Below, piece by piece: positions 51,240 through 63,826 of a stretch of DNA of 64,000 bases. The notes beneath the pieces are model-generated. The model was not told the origin of the DNA. It searched no databases and saw nothing but the letters and a program-made list of their open reading frames with translations. A program made the position numbers and the translations under genes. Every line of letters begins with the position of its first letter. Within the stretch, counting starts at the first letter, position 1. Origin of the DNA: Lamellibrachia columna (lineage: Eukaryota; Annelida; Polychaeta; Sabellida; Siboglinidae). The stretch spans positions 18,505,894 through 18,569,893 of the forward strand of contig OY759263.1 of NCBI GenBank assembly GCA_963662155.1. Direction: 5' to 3'.

Positions 51240-51494
51240 CTTTTCGACAACCTTTGGTTGTCCGTTTGAAGAACAACAAAGTCAGAAGGGAAAGGGAAGG
51301 GAAAGGAAGGAAACACACATAAAAACCTGGATCCCATGTTACAACTATGCCCACACTTACATTAGTGAAACAGGGAAAACATTTGGCACAAGACTCGAGG
51401 AGTACACGTGGGACGTTGAGACCATCGCAACAGGAGTTAAGTTAAGTCTTAAGTCTGCACTATGAGTCCACGCTAAAAGAAACAGTTGGGTTAT

Positions 51495-51660
51495 TGGAGG
51501 GCGCCCACGTGATTGACAGAGAAGGCATCAGAAGTGTTCGCTGGATAAAGGAGGGCGCCCGCGCGATTGACAGAGAAGGCATCAGAAGTGTTCGCTGGAT
51601 AAAGGAGGGCGCCCGCGTGATTGACAGAGAAGGCATCAGAAGTGTTCGCTGGATAAAGGA
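51495..51660. repeat. About 56-base repeat, 3 copies, inside the Penelope-like fragment
   Basis: Each unit encodes IDREGIRSVRWIKEGAR, the conserved catalytic-side motif of the endonuclease region; the frame stays open. Confidence 0.92.
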
Positions 51661-51699
51661 CCTCATCTGAATCAGGAAAACAACACGATTATGAATCGA

Positions 51700-52010
51700 G
51701 ACGAGAGGAGGGGAGTACCTGGGAAGGGAGTACCGGGAGGGGAGTACCGGGGAGGGGAATACCGAGGAGCGGAGTACCATGGAGGGAGTACCGGTAAGGA
51801 GAGTATCGGGGAGGAAAATACCTGGGAAGGCAGTACCTGGAGGGGAGTACCGGTGAGGAGAGTATCGGGGAGGAGTGTACCGGGGAGGGGAGTACCTGGA
51901 GGGGAGTACCGGTGAGGAGAGTATCGGGGAGGAGACTACCGGGGAGGGGAGTACCATGGAGGGGAGTACCGGTGAGGAGAGTATCGGGGAGGAGGGGAGT
52001 ACAGACTCAG
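51700..52010. repeat. About 16-17-base minisatellite inside the Penelope-like fragment
   Basis: Variants of 'ggagtaccggggagggg' and 'gagtatcggggagga', placed between NRDE and YRLSH of the element. Confidence 0.93.
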
Positions 52011-52025
52011 CCACATGTGGAACAG

Positions 52026-52130
52026 ATTGTTTGCCATGTCATCTGGCGAGAGATTGTTTGCCATGTCATCTGGCGAGAGATTGTTTGCCATGTCATCTGG
52101 AGAGAGATTGTTTGCCATGTCATCTGGCGA
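52026..52130. repeat. 27-base repeat, 4 copies, inside the Penelope-like fragment
   Basis: Unit 'ttgtttgccatgtcatctgg' + 'cgagaga', encoding LFAMSSGER four times in frame. Confidence 0.95.
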
Positions 52131-52205
52131 GCATAACAATTCAATTCCCGAAGAAGAGTTCAATTCCCGACAAGTCAATCGAAAGTTGTCGAAACGTCGA
52201 ACGTA

Positions 52206-53928
52206 AGCTGTGGTAAGAAGAATATTGTATAATCTATTCATTATTATTAATACTGATGATGACGATATGAAGTTAATCACTTATATATGCATATAATGTG
52301 CATTCAATTACGAACAACTTCTAACGTAAAAATCCGTACAACTTGTGGAAAGAACGCTAACTAAGAGTGCCACGGCTTTACAGTTACGTAGGCTTGTAAA
52401 ATCGAGGTGAAAATGATAAACCCTGCTGGGCAGTTTCTATTCTGAAGACGAACTCGAACGAACGACAAATTCAGAACACTTTATTCAGACATATTGATTC
52501 CAACATCGATAACAGCGAATGTCACAATGATAATAATAATACTATATTCATTTATCGAGTTTAGCAATGGAACTGCAGCACATATATCATTACGTTAATT
52601 AAGAATGTTCTATCGCTCGGCTTATGGCGTGAAAACTGTTTCAAACTATCGCAGCTAGCTTGTGTTAGTTTTGGCCACACATAGAACCCATTGCCCTTTG
52701 ATATTGATTATTCGGACACAACGCATGGTTTATGTATATTGTCTTTTATTTGGTTAGGTCATTGTCAATACTAACTGCCCTAACTGTCAACACTAACTGC
52801 CCTAACTGTCAACACTAACTGTAGGAAAGAATTTGCTGACGATGTGACCAAAATAGCTTAGTCTGTGCTGCTGGATTTTTTCATATTAATAATGTAAAAC
52901 CACGCAGACAGCGTGACAAATATTCCAAATTGCATCGTCAATTTCAATTACGCAATTCCTTGCTCTTAATTGCAGTGTTACGCTTTCATCAATTTTAAAC
53001 GAAAAAAAAAGATTTAATGCATCAGTGCAAATGTAACATAATTTATAAAAATTACCAGAACATAAAAATGGTTCGTCTTGACGTTGGAAATCATCTTATT
53101 AGAAATTATTCTGGACTAAGCACGTAGACGTTGTTTGTAAGTTACTAAGTATTATTAATTCTTATTCCTTTTTTATAACTTTAGTGTACGTTTATGATTC
53201 GATACTTGTGATATATTATACAATGAATGGTACTTGTTTCCATCCTTTGTCAGGGTAATTGACACATAGTGGTGTGTTGGAGGTAATTGACACATAGTTG
53301 TGTGTTAGAGGTCACTGGGTCAAAGCTGACCCAGAGAATAAACCTACAATAGGGCAATATTAAAACCATAGATCAAACATACATAAATGCATACACACCT
53401 ACAAACATACACACGTACATACACACATAGTGCATACATACATACACACATACATGCGTACATACATATATACATGCATACAGGCATGCGCGCACACATA
53501 CACGCGCACACACACACGCACGCATGCACGCACGCACGTACGCACGCACACACACACACACACACATTGTTGATTTTATATGAGATGAATATTACATGTG
53601 TGCCAATTTACACATCACATACCAGTATAACATTTTATTAAAGCGTCAAGAGTGATATATTTTTTATTGTAAAGTAACTGACAATAATAAATTATCGTTC
53701 TAGATATCCCAAACACTTCCTACGTGACACAGAATATAAAGTAAACACCAACCATAGTTTATTCCGACAATGTTTTGTTCATGTTGATTTGTGCGTCATC
53801 ACCCGCTTGTCACGTTGAAGAAACTATTGAACTGAAGAGTGCTTCCAGCAGTATTACATACCATTGCCTGTATGTGCATGCACGTCTAGACGTGTGATTT
53901 GTTTCTGAAATGTGGGTATGCATTTTAC

Positions 53929-53999
<71 letters not shown>

Positions 54000-54329
54000 A
54001 AATCCCAATATTATCATATCCGTGTTACTTGACTAGTTGATGTATTCATAGTATTCGTGATAAACTGATTTTGAAAAATTCGCTCCGTGTTGCTATTTAT
54101 TGAACAGTCTGGATGGCATTAAACTATTAGTGGAAAAGGTAGAACATGTATTATTATTATTATTATTGTTATTATTATTATTATTATTGGTTACCCTTAT
54201 ATACGATTCTATGAAAACGAAAATGTCAACCTTGTTATTTTACCCTCCAAATATGTTTATGATAGGAATCATCGGGAACCAGTCTTGAGAAATATCAATA
54301 CCAATCAAGCTACACATCATTAACTCAAA
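52206..54329. other. No recognised gene
   Basis: AT-rich sequence with a duplicated 18-base 'ctaactgccctaactgtcaa' run near 52780, a CATA/CACG microsatellite at 53380-53570, an (AT)n tract at 53932-53997 and a (TTA)n tract at 54148-54190. No exon was recognised. Confidence 0.5.
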
Positions 54330-54550
54330 TGTTAGGCTGTACGTTCTGACAAATGTTAAGGCTGTACGTGCTGACAAATGTTAAGGCTGTACGTGCTGAC
54401 AAATGTTAAGGCTGTACGTGCTGACAAATATTAGGCTGTACGTGCTGACACATGTTAAGGCTGTACGTGCTGACAAATGTTAAGGCTGTACGTGCTGACA
54501 AATGTTAGGCTATACGTGCTGACAAATGTTAGGCTGTACGTGCTGACGTG
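54330..54550. repeat. About 24-base minisatellite, 9 copies
   Basis: Unit 'aatgttaaggctgtacgtgc' + 'tgac'. On the plus strand it reads NVKAVRAD, an expansion of the NVK-x-V-LLYGSETW motif of the LINE that follows. Confidence 0.94.
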
Positions 54551-54950
54551 TGGATCAGAGACATGGCGCACTACACAATCCACGCTACAGAAGACCCACA
54601 TTTTTGTAAATAAGTCTTAGTGTCTAAGAAGAATTCTAAGGATATGGTGGCCAGAAACAATTAGTAAAAAAAACAAACCCGAAGCCAATTGAACATCAAA
54701 TTAGTGGAGAAATGTGGAGCTGGATAGGCCATACTGTCAGGAAGCCGCCACGACACATCACGAGACAGGTGCTCACATGGAACCCTCAGGACAAAGGGAA
54801 AAGGGAAAGGCCAAGAAACACCTGGCGCAGAGAAGTAGAAGCACATATCACAAAACCGGGACTTGTATGGAAACCAAAACACCGTGTCCGGTGAAAACGA
54901 GTCTTTAATTGCCTCTGCTCCGCCAGGGAGTGAACAGGCTTAAGTAGGAA
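54330..54950 (+). mobile_element. LINE reverse-transcriptase C-terminal fragment
   Basis: Plus strand: VLTCGSETWRTTQSTLQKT (54530-54595), then after frameshifts MWSWIGHTVRKPPRHITRQV, LTWNPQDKGKRERPRNTWRR and EVEAHITKPGLVWK (54712-54880). Y-G-SETW-R ... W-x-WIGH-x-LR ... W-x-P-x-GKR-x-RGRP-x-x-TWRR is a common LINE tail. The end 'cctctgctccgccagggagt' follows. Confidence 0.85.
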
Positions 54951-55414
54951 AGTAATTATTGGATACATGGTGAAAGAATTCCTTGCTTACAAGATTATTG
55001 CAAAAAAGTTACTACATTTGGTGTTCCATCTTGGCTCTTTGACATGGGTACTGTGCGGTTCTAAGCATGTGTATTGTGGTGACGCTTGTCCAGCTAGAGC
55101 TACAGGGCCCGCATTCTCGAAAGACTTACAAAAGAATTAAAGTTTTCTATAAATATAGAGGCAAAGCTACTTCCAGGGCGGTCAGTCATATAATATCTAA
55201 TACCAAAACAACATGGCGAATTAAAAATTATAATGCAAGCCTGCCAGTCTTCTCCGAGACTCAACGTGGATTATGTAATACTTCATTAGGCCTATTCAGT
55301 ATTTAGCACATTTGATAATATTTACACAGATATTCCGTGAGTGAACCTTCCCTTCGAAATAGCTTTTGCCGCCAGATGTACGGAAAACTTGAGTTACGAA
55401 TTCGTAAATTTTAC

Positions 55415-55690
55415 GAAATGGGTACGACATATCCTACGAATGGACAAGTACAGCAAATGTGAGCATGCGTTAAACTGAACGCCCGAAGGTAGAAGAAAGG
55501 TCGGTCGACCAACGTCAACGTGGCGATCAACTGTTGAAAATAAAAGACGCGTACTGGGGTGGAACTGGTGGAACGAGGCCAGACGTGTAGCAGCTGACAG
55601 AGCGAGCTGGAGGAGATGCACTTCGGCCTTATGGGCTACTGGGCCCGAAGAGGATAGGTGAGGTGACGAAGAGGATAGGTGAGGTGAGGT
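55415..55690 (+). mobile_element. Second LINE C-terminal fragment
   Basis: Plus strand: KWVRHILRMDKYSKCEHALN, then TPEGRRKVGRPTSTWRSTVE and ARRVAADRASWRRCTSALWA. Same general layout (W-x-x-HILRM ... P-x-GRRK-x-GRP-x-x-TWR ... A-x-DR-x-x-WR) but a different family from the preceding fragment. It has an internal stop, and short ggtgaggt repeats form its 3' tail. Confidence 0.8.
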
Positions 55691-55977
55691 AAATTTTACA
55701 AGAACACGGGCCCAGTAATTTTAACGAACCATTAAACCGTTTGATGCAGGAAATGAAAGAAGTTTTTTAATGCTCATGTTTCATTATTCAAGAGCCGTAT
55801 GTATTATGACTCCATGGTCGCCAATTTGTGATTTTTAGTCCTAGTCTCGCCTGGTAGCAACACACGAAAAATGTACGAATCAATAGCTTACGCATTTTGG
55901 TATTATTAAACCTCAAAATAAACTGGAAGTTTGGGTTATTTATAAGTTTTGCAAAATTTCATGAAATGAGTCCGAAC

Positions 55978-56098
55978 ACAACGTACACAACGTACACTAT
56001 CTTAGTTCGCATTTAAACGTACACTATCTTAGTTCGCATTTAAACGTACACTATCTTAGTTTGCATTTAAACGTACACTATCTTAGTTCGCATTTAAA
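55978..56098. repeat. 27-base repeat, 4 copies
   Basis: Unit 'cgtacactatcttagttcgc' + 'atttaaa'. Confidence 0.94.
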
Positions 56099-56280
56099 AG
56101 GGAGCCCAAGCTCAAGAGGAAGAGCACATCTTTCCTACGTTGACAAACTAATTTGTTTAACACACAAACAATTGTCTAGGAAAAGATTTTGCGTATGGAG
56201 TGTCACCAGACTGACACTGTTTAAAATGATTGAATGCGTTGTTTCGATACCACTACCATTATGGTTTGTGTGGCAGCAAC

Positions 56281-56806
<526 letters not shown>

Positions 56807-58929
56807 TATAACAGCGTATGGTAAATACAGCGTAGGTCGTATAGTAGAATACGGGCGAAAGTTGTTCATATAATTCCATCACAAGAATCCCACCGCCGTC
56901 TATAGCCAGGTACTCACTCATACAGCTGAGTGAACTTAGGCAACGTGGGTTGAAAAAAATGTCCCATATTTCTAAACAACAGCAAGATGATTGTAACCAG
57001 GATTCTCTCGATTGCGGTCACGACCGCGCCCCACTCGCGTAGACTCGCTTTGTACTCAAAGTGAGTTAAACAAATGCCTTTTAGTTTGCTTTGGGTAGAA
57101 GGCAGACGTTGAAGCTTTTGATTTTTTGAAAACATAAATAAATAAATATCAGTAAATGCATCGTACAGATTAGTTGTCGAAATAGACACGTTCTGGGGCG
57201 GCCACGGCAACTGACGTAACATCGACCGCAGAAAGTGTTCCAAGCTTTAGGTGTTGTTCTGTCCGGTTTGTATAGAACACGCAGCTACAACTCGGCGGTC
57301 AACATCTAAAGATATTTTCTAGAAGACATTAACCGCCCACCTTTTTACTGCGCTGACTATATGGCGCCATGAGCAATGGACGTTGGGCGCACTATAAATA
57401 TAACTATTACTATCTTCATTAAAGATAAGCGATTAGTTTTTCTGTCGTGATGAATTGTGCAATGCTACACAATGTGGGATGACGCTAGTTGCTTGCAGTG
57501 AATCACGATTCTACATTCCTCTGTTGCATATCGGGCCAGGTTTAATTAAGTTTCTGCGCCGTTCCTTCGGAATGATTAATTAGTTGACGTAGAAGAGCCT
57601 AATTATGCCTTGATTTAGGTAGTATTTCATTTGGCAACGTCAATTATGGGCGTACTTTTTGAATCGTTATTACTAATTATGCATGGTCCATTATCAGCCC
57701 AACCCTGTGTAAACAGAATGTTCTGTCCGCGTCACGTGACGTTATGTGACGTCATTTTACAAAGCCTTTACGTTGTGTATTCTATTTATTATTTCTTTGG
57801 TGCTTTGAAGTTTGTGCAGGTGATGACGAATTGCAACCCTCTGTAACTCTTAGATGTGTCACACACGCATCAATCAAAATTATCTCCGTTGCCCAGTTTG
57901 CGATATGAATGTGTGTAAACATCTTTAGTTCCTCAGTACTGATCAACTTCAAAGTGTCCGACCAGGTATTGCGTGTTATATTAAGTGAACTGCTTTGATT
58001 GTCACGCTCGTATAAACCTTTAGTTTGACTGACAGGTGATTTAAGCAATCTCGCATATAGTAGAGTATTATTACTGCATGACTAATCTAATAATGGACTA
58101 ATGATGAGTGCGTGAGACGATCAACCTGCCTGTGCCGTTGTCTACCACGGGTAATTCAAAATAGTTCCTTTTACTTTCCCCAGATGGCGCACAGCACAAC
58201 GACGCGAAAGCGGGCAGCAAGAAATAAAGCAATTTAATCACAACATATTTATAATTTTATTGTGTAATACATGGTGTTTTATCATTGATATACGCACGCA
58301 CGCACTCGCACGCGCGCACGCTCACACACACGCACACACCCAAACACACGGACGGACGGACGCACGCACGAACACAAACATTCGAAACATTCAACATTCG
58401 AAAAAGGAACGAGTAGGTTATGCTGGCGTAGCGAATTTGCGGTGCTGTGTGAAATTTTGATGGAAAATCGTGATAAAGTATGCGTGAGATTGTCAGAATA
58501 AATAGCCATGCGTCCGTGTGGCGTACTTAACCCTGTAAATTAGTTTATAAATGCGTTTAGTTGGCATCACTAAATTTTGCTACACTCACGAAGGTCACAG
58601 GTTAAAACGTCCTGAGTGTCGCCATATTGTGCGCTCGGCGCCTTTATGAATCAGTGAAATAAATTCTAGTGAATCAAAGTTTCCCCATTTTGGTGTTTTC
58701 TTAGTATGGTTCAGTGTGTTGTGTGAATCATTCGCTTCGCCAGCGCAGCAGGCGCGTTGGTTAATAGGTGTTAACAACTCGAGTTCCTGACCGACTGGAC
58801 AGTACGTGCCTGACCGACCGGACAGTACGTGCCTGTCCGACCGGACAATACGCCCGTGCAACACGTAAGTTAACATTATAAGAGTCTCTTTGCTAAACAT
58901 GCATCGGAATAGTACGCAGCTGCTGCTTG
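56807..58929. other. No recognised gene
   Basis: Only short frames. A 27-base 'cctgaccgaccggacagtac' + 'gtg' repeat (three copies) lies at 58785-58855, and a CA/CGCA run at 58295-58378. Confidence 0.5.
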
Positions 58930-59835
58930 GCTCACTCACTCATTCACTCGCTCGCTCACTCATTCAATCGCTCGCTCACTCATTCAATCGCTCGCTCACT
59001 CATTCACTCGCCCGCTCACTCATTCACTCGCCCGCTCACTCATTCACTCGCCCGCTCACTCATTCACTCGCCCGCTCACTCATTCACTCGCCCGCTCACT
59101 CATTCAATCGCCCGCTCACTCATTCAATCGCCCGCTCACTCATTCACTCGCCCGCTCACTCATTCACTCGCCCGCTCACTCATTCACTCGCCCGCTCACT
59201 CATTCAATCGCCCGCTCACTCATTCACTCGCCTGCTCACTCATTCAATCGCCCGCTCACTCATTCACTCGCCCGCTCACTCATTCAATCGCCCGCTCACT
59301 CAATCACTCGCCCGCTCACTCATTCACTCGCCCGCTCACTCATTCACTCGCCCGCTCACTCATTCACTCGCCCGTTCGCTCATTCACTCGCTCGCTCGTT
59401 CATTCAATCGCCCGCTCACTCATTCACTCGCCCGCTCACTCATTCACTCGCTCGCTCACTCATTCACTCGCCCGCTCACTCATTCACTCGCCCGCTCACT
59501 CATTCAATCGCCCGCTCACTCATTCACTCGCCCGCTCACTCATTCAATCGCTCGCTCACTCATTCACTCGCTCGCTCACTCATTCACTCGCTCGCTCACT
59601 CATTCACTCGCTCGCTCACTCATTCAATCGCTCAATCGCTCATTCACTCGCTCAATCGCTCATTCGCGCACTCACGCACTCACTCACGCATTCACTCACT
59701 CACCCGTTCAATCACTCACTCTTGACTCACTCACCCACCCATCCACCCACCCACCCACTCACTCACGCACTCACTCACTCACTCATTCAGTCACTCACTC
59801 GCTCGCTCGTTCGTTCGTTCGCTCGCTCGCTCACT
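58930..59835. repeat. 20-base minisatellite, about 37 copies, with a degenerate tail
   Basis: Unit 'ctcactcattcactcgcccg' with a/c, t/c and ct/cc variants; the tail (59640-59835) breaks down into actc and gctc units. Confidence 0.97.
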
Positions 59836-59935
59836 CACTCACGAGTTAGATTAGGTGTTGTTTGCGCCGATGTTACACCGACGCCGAACACTATGAAGCC
59901 ACTCCCAAACACATCACCTACACTGTCCTGTTCAG

Positions 59936-60056
59936 TGGAATCAGTTTTTGATTGACAACGTGGCGCGTTACACAGTTTACATGGGTTGGAAGTGGGCAGG
60001 GCCAAGTCTCATTCAATACACGCGGAGCGAAGGATTCGGATCACGCAATTCGCATC
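59936..60056 (+). CDS. Candidate exon, unassigned domain
   Basis: Acceptor 'cactgtcctgttcag' with a good pyrimidine tract and donor 'catc|gtaagt'. Only one frame is open, giving WNQFLIDNVARYTVYMGWKW then AGPSLIQYTRSEGFGSRN. The aromatic-rich content looks coding, but I recognise no domain. Entry phase 0 and exit phase 1 do not fit either the proposed AMOP donor (phase 2) or the next candidate exon, so other exons would be needed. Confidence 0.4.
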
Positions 60057-60411
60057 GTAAGTAACAGGCATGTATCAAACAGGAACATGTATTCTTTGTT
60101 TAGGAAGTTCGGTGATATTACGTAACAACTATTGTATCGTCAATGCCACATAATCGGTCGTAATGGCGATAGCGTTTTGTTAGCAACTGGCGTTGTTTCG
60201 GTAATAACATCGGAAATACAACAAGCTGGAGCAGAATCTGCTATGTAGTAACAGCCACAACTATAGCAGAAGTAACCGTATCAGCTACTGTACGTGCGTT
60301 TGCGGTGCGGTGCGGGTGCGTGCGTGCGAGCGTGCGTGCGTGCGTACGTGCGTGTGCGTTTGTGTTTGTGCGCGTGAGTACATACTAAGACATGCATGTT
60401 TATACGTGCAG

Positions 60412-60491
60412 GTAACGTTCCGACAGTTTCCGCCCGACAGCGTCGTAACAAAGCGAAGTAATGTCATTCGTCGTGATTTTCGTCTTGACTG
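60412..60491 (+). CDS. Candidate exon, unassigned
   Basis: Acceptor 'tttatacgtgcag', donor 'gactg|gtaaga'. The open frame is VTFRQFPPDSVVTKRSNVIR then RDFRLDW, phase 0/2. Both splice sites look good, but the phase does not follow from the exon at 59936, and nothing else supports it. Confidence 0.3.
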
Positions 60492-60604
60492 GTAAGAAAC
60501 GTATTCATATTTTCGCCGCTAGCTGGGTGTGATGTAAATACTGTTGGCGGCGTTTCTGGCCAGTGTCTGTCGCCGATCATTCCACGGAAGCGGCGTGTTG
60601 TGGT

Positions 60605-61265
60605 TTAATAAGATTTAACAAGATTTGCCATCCAAGCCAAAGGCCTAGATGGCAAGTGGACAAGGAAGCCATTGGCTTATCGAGAGTCCAACAATGTTCA
60701 TCTACTTATAACCCGCCCTCCTGAGATATGTGTCAACCTTGTTTTTAAACATATTCACGCTGCTAGCAGTTACACAATCTGTAGACAATTTGTTCCATTC
60801 ATTTATTGCCCTCTGTGAGAACGAGTGCTTCCTGATGTCCAATCTACATTGACCCTTTACTAATTTTACCTCATGTCCCTAGTTCTGCTATCCTTCTTGA
60901 GTGAGAAAAAAATATTTCTATCAATATTTTCATACCCATTCAATATCTTAAAAACTTCAATCTGATCTCCTCTTAACCTCCTTGTCTCTAGAGTTGTTAA
61001 ACCACATTCTTTCAGGCGTTCTTCATAACTAAGGTCTCTCAGTTCTGGAATCATTTTAGTTGCTCTCCTTTGTATGCGTTCAAGCGTATCTATATCCTTC
61101 TGACGATATGGTCTCCATGCTTGTATACAGTATTCTAAATGAGGTCTAACTATTGCTTTATAAAGAGGTATAATTAACTTTTTTCCCTTGTATGTTATGT
61201 TTCTTCTAATCAATCCAAGAATTTGATTACCCTTTGAAGCTGCAATACCACACTGCTCTGAAACT
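60605..61265 (-). mobile_element. CR1-type LINE 3' end
   Basis: Minus strand: ASKGNQILGLIRRNITYK, LYKAIVRPHLEYCIQAWRPY, DTLERIQRRATKMI, LSYEERLKECGLTTLETRR and RGDQIEVFKILNGYE, a typical CR1/jockey-like reverse-transcriptase C-terminus, then (frameshifted) RKHSFSQRAINEWNKLS. The 3' UTR ends near 60605 with 'ttaaatcttgttaaacc'-like short repeats, and an inverted copy of this 3' end lies at 6519-6683. Confidence 0.88.
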
Positions 61266-61663
61266 CAAAACCGATTACAATATTACGTGACAATGCATTA
61301 TGCCTCCAAACAGAAATGTACATGGAATATTTATAAATTTATGTTTTAGTATTATTTATGAGGTCGCGCCATTTTATTACCACAAACTTTGGTTTCTCAG
61401 TTACGCTGCATTCACCGTTAGATTTCTATCGCTATTGTCGTTGTCAGATTGCACTGGTATATATCTTCCCGACGACAGGCTTGGTAAATCATTGAATAAT
61501 GATAGTCTAAACCCTTTCTTGGTCGATAACAAAATAGTTTGGTGACCTTCAGTGTCGATGTAGCTCTTTGTCAATAGGGGTATACTAATTATAATACAGG
61601 TGGGTGAAACTATTTTCGTACATTAATTATTGGAATTAATTAGATTTTTCTGATTTATAGCAG

Positions 61664-61726
61664 CCATTGCCAGCGTCACGGTCGACTGCGCAGCTGTGTG
61701 CCCGTTACCAGACCCCCCGGTCAAAG
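61664..61726 (+). CDS. Linker exon with two cysteines
   Basis: 63 bases, acceptor 'gatttatagcag', donor 'aaag|gtcaga', phase 1/1. It encodes IASVTVDCAAVCPLPDPPVK. Short, Pro-rich, phase 1/1 like linker exons C1 and C2, and placed upstream of EGF exons as they are. Size keeps the call moderate. Confidence 0.5.
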
Positions 61727-62309
61727 GTCAGAGCTCGCGAAAACCAATACATTATAACGAATTTTTCTTAACGGGAGTTTCTCGTTACAGGATCAGATTA
61801 ATTGAACAACCACTGTACGTTTACAAGTAAAGCAATTAGTAAATTAAATCATGTTTTGACAATTAAACGTCTGGGGTGGATCTAACATTGTCCAGGATTT
61901 TATGGCGTGCGTTTGATCCACTGCTCTGTATATTTTTTATTGCATAATGCATTGCATAACACATATATCAATGTATTCTAAATATGGTCGAAACCGTTTA
62001 GTCTGCTAAACGTGATGTATACAACACATCCGACAAAGAGTGCCATTGAGCAGAGCATCCCTGGTGTTTATTAGAGTAGTTAATGTCAACTAATGTTTCT
62101 TACGAGAGATAAGTAGTGTTCATTGCCATTCGGAGCACGCAATATTGGAACTAATGAATACATTTACAAAACGAATGCGTCATGAATGAGTAACTAAGCA
62201 CACAATTATTAAGTTTTATTACAACTTAGCAAACAACCATTGTTCACAAATTGACAGGTTGTTTTGTGTAAGATAATACATTCGTTGTCAAACCGTAACG
62301 CCTAATATT

Positions 62310-62475
62310 TCGAATATAGATATACATGACGTATGTAGATATACATGACGTATGTAGATATACATGACGTACGTAGATACACATGACGTATGTAGATATA
62401 CATGACGTATGTAGATATACATGACGTATGTTGATATACATGACGTATGTTGATAAACATGACGTATGTTGAGGT
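62310..62475. repeat. About 19-base minisatellite, 8-9 copies
   Basis: Unit 'gatatacatgacgtatgta', with t/g and c/t variants. Confidence 0.94.
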
Positions 62476-62827
62476 TCACGTGTCTGCCTTTCCGTATCGG
62501 CTTCTCTTTTTCGACAAGTTTTGTCGAAATCGAATACTTCCAGCTAGTCATGTCGGAAGCGAAGTTACCCTCAACATTGGCAGTTTTCGCTAAATGTTAA
62601 TTCGCCAGACGGTGTCTTGGGAATGCCCGCGCCAAAATACCCAAGCGTCTTCAAATCCACTTCATCATGCAACATCTCGCTGTCAAAGATCAGACAACTT
62701 TGCTGGCTGAATCCTGTTAAGTTTTACTGAAACAGTTAAAATTACTGAAATCGGAATTAGGTGTAGAACTGGGGAAAATCAGCATGAAATGTCGGGTAAA
62801 AGAATACCGTGTACTTTCTCTTAACAG

Positions 62828-62953
62828 AAGACGTTTGCAGCGGCAAGTGTGTGGGAGATGAGATGTACTGCCAGCCGTCTGACGACACCAGTGCGGTCAC
62901 GTGTGTATGTCAGTTCGGCTACTACTACGATGCCGCCTCGGGAACGTGCAAAG
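62828..62953 (+). CDS. EGF-like exon (module F type)
   Basis: 126 bases, acceptor 'ctcttaacag', donor 'aaag|gtgtga', phase 1/1. It encodes DVCSGKCVGDEMYC, a loop without the calcium motif, then TCVCQFGYYYDAASGTC. The pattern (C-x-x-x-C-x5-6-C ... C-x-C-Q-x-GY/F) matches F1 and F2. Confidence 0.88.
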
Positions 62954-63164
62954 GTGTGATCAATGCTTACACGATATAATTTGATTTTGCGGTAGCACAA
63001 AAACAATCTGGTTGCATAAAAGTGTCGAAAATGTTTTCTGTCCTTTACTACACGAAGTGTCGACAAACCTAAGGACCATGATAACTCGAGTAAATCATCT
63101 GTTGAGTTTTTGTAGCATTTCTATGATACGATAGAGAGAAGTGGTGAGATGTGCGAAATATCTT

Positions 63165-63305
<141 letters not shown>

Positions 63306-63377
63306 TGTGTGATATAATGTGAATGTATCGCGACGTAGCGTATAGCATAGTGTGAATGTATCGTGGCGTTGTCACAG

Positions 63378-63509
63378 ACGTTGACGAGTGTGCAGAGGAG
63401 ACAGACGACTGTGACGAAGTTTTCCGGGCCACGTGTAGCAACACCGTCGGCTCGTTCACTTGTCAATGCAAGACGCCCTACTTCGAGGGAGATGGACGTT
63501 TATGCAATA
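63378..63509 (+). CDS. EGF-like exon (calcium-binding, module E type)
   Basis: 132 bases, acceptor 'gttgtcacag', donor 'aata|gtaaga', phase 1/1. cbEGF domain DVDECAEETDDC, then EVFRATCSNTVGSFTC, ending FEGDGRLCN. The extended loop before the third cysteine (C-x5-ATC) matches E1. It is the last exon visible, so the gene continues past the window. Confidence 0.92.
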
Positions 63510-63826
63510 GTAAGAGCTGTCACTTGATACTTGACGAGTCGTGCTCCTTGTAATAAGTTCGTTATGATAGTGTTTAATAAAACATAATGCTACTATAATA
63601 AGATACTTCTGTAGCGTCTAAGTCTTCGGAAACCCGAGTTCAAAAGCGCATAAAACAACAAGGCTTCACAATCTCGAAATCCATCCAGATACAATGTTTA
63701 AGGTGATTGAAACTGGTGAATAAAATTATCAAATTATATCTTCCATTAAAGGAAATCAACGGTGCCTTATTTTAACTTGTGCTTCTGTAAAATTATGTTG
63801 TACAACTAGAGGCGGCTGTCAAGACC

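Larger units (their letters stand above)
51240..52205 (+). mobile_element. Penelope-like retroelement C-terminal region (GIY-YIG type), decayed
   Basis: Plus strand: CYNYAHTYISETGKTFGTRL then EEYTWDVE (51340-51410), matching the YIGETGR-x-x-x-x-RL-x-EH start of the GIY-YIG endonuclease of Penelope-like elements (with Gly to Ser in YIG). Then HVIDREGIRSVRWIKE (near 51510, triplicated), NRDE (51690), and after a minisatellite YRLSHMWNRLFAMSSGE and NRKLSKRRT (52010-52205), which correspond to the usual C-terminal 'NRDEG-x-Y-x-LS-x-x-WD' part. Stops and three tandem expansions show it is inactive. Confidence 0.75.

Noticed and set aside
51460..52014. Pro/Ser-rich minus-strand frame of 184 codons
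   Set aside because: It is antisense to the Penelope-like fragment and made of its tandem repeats.
58890..59955. His/Ser/Arg/Leu-rich frames of 319 and 342 codons
   Set aside because: They arise from the 20-base minisatellite; the peptides are pure repeats.
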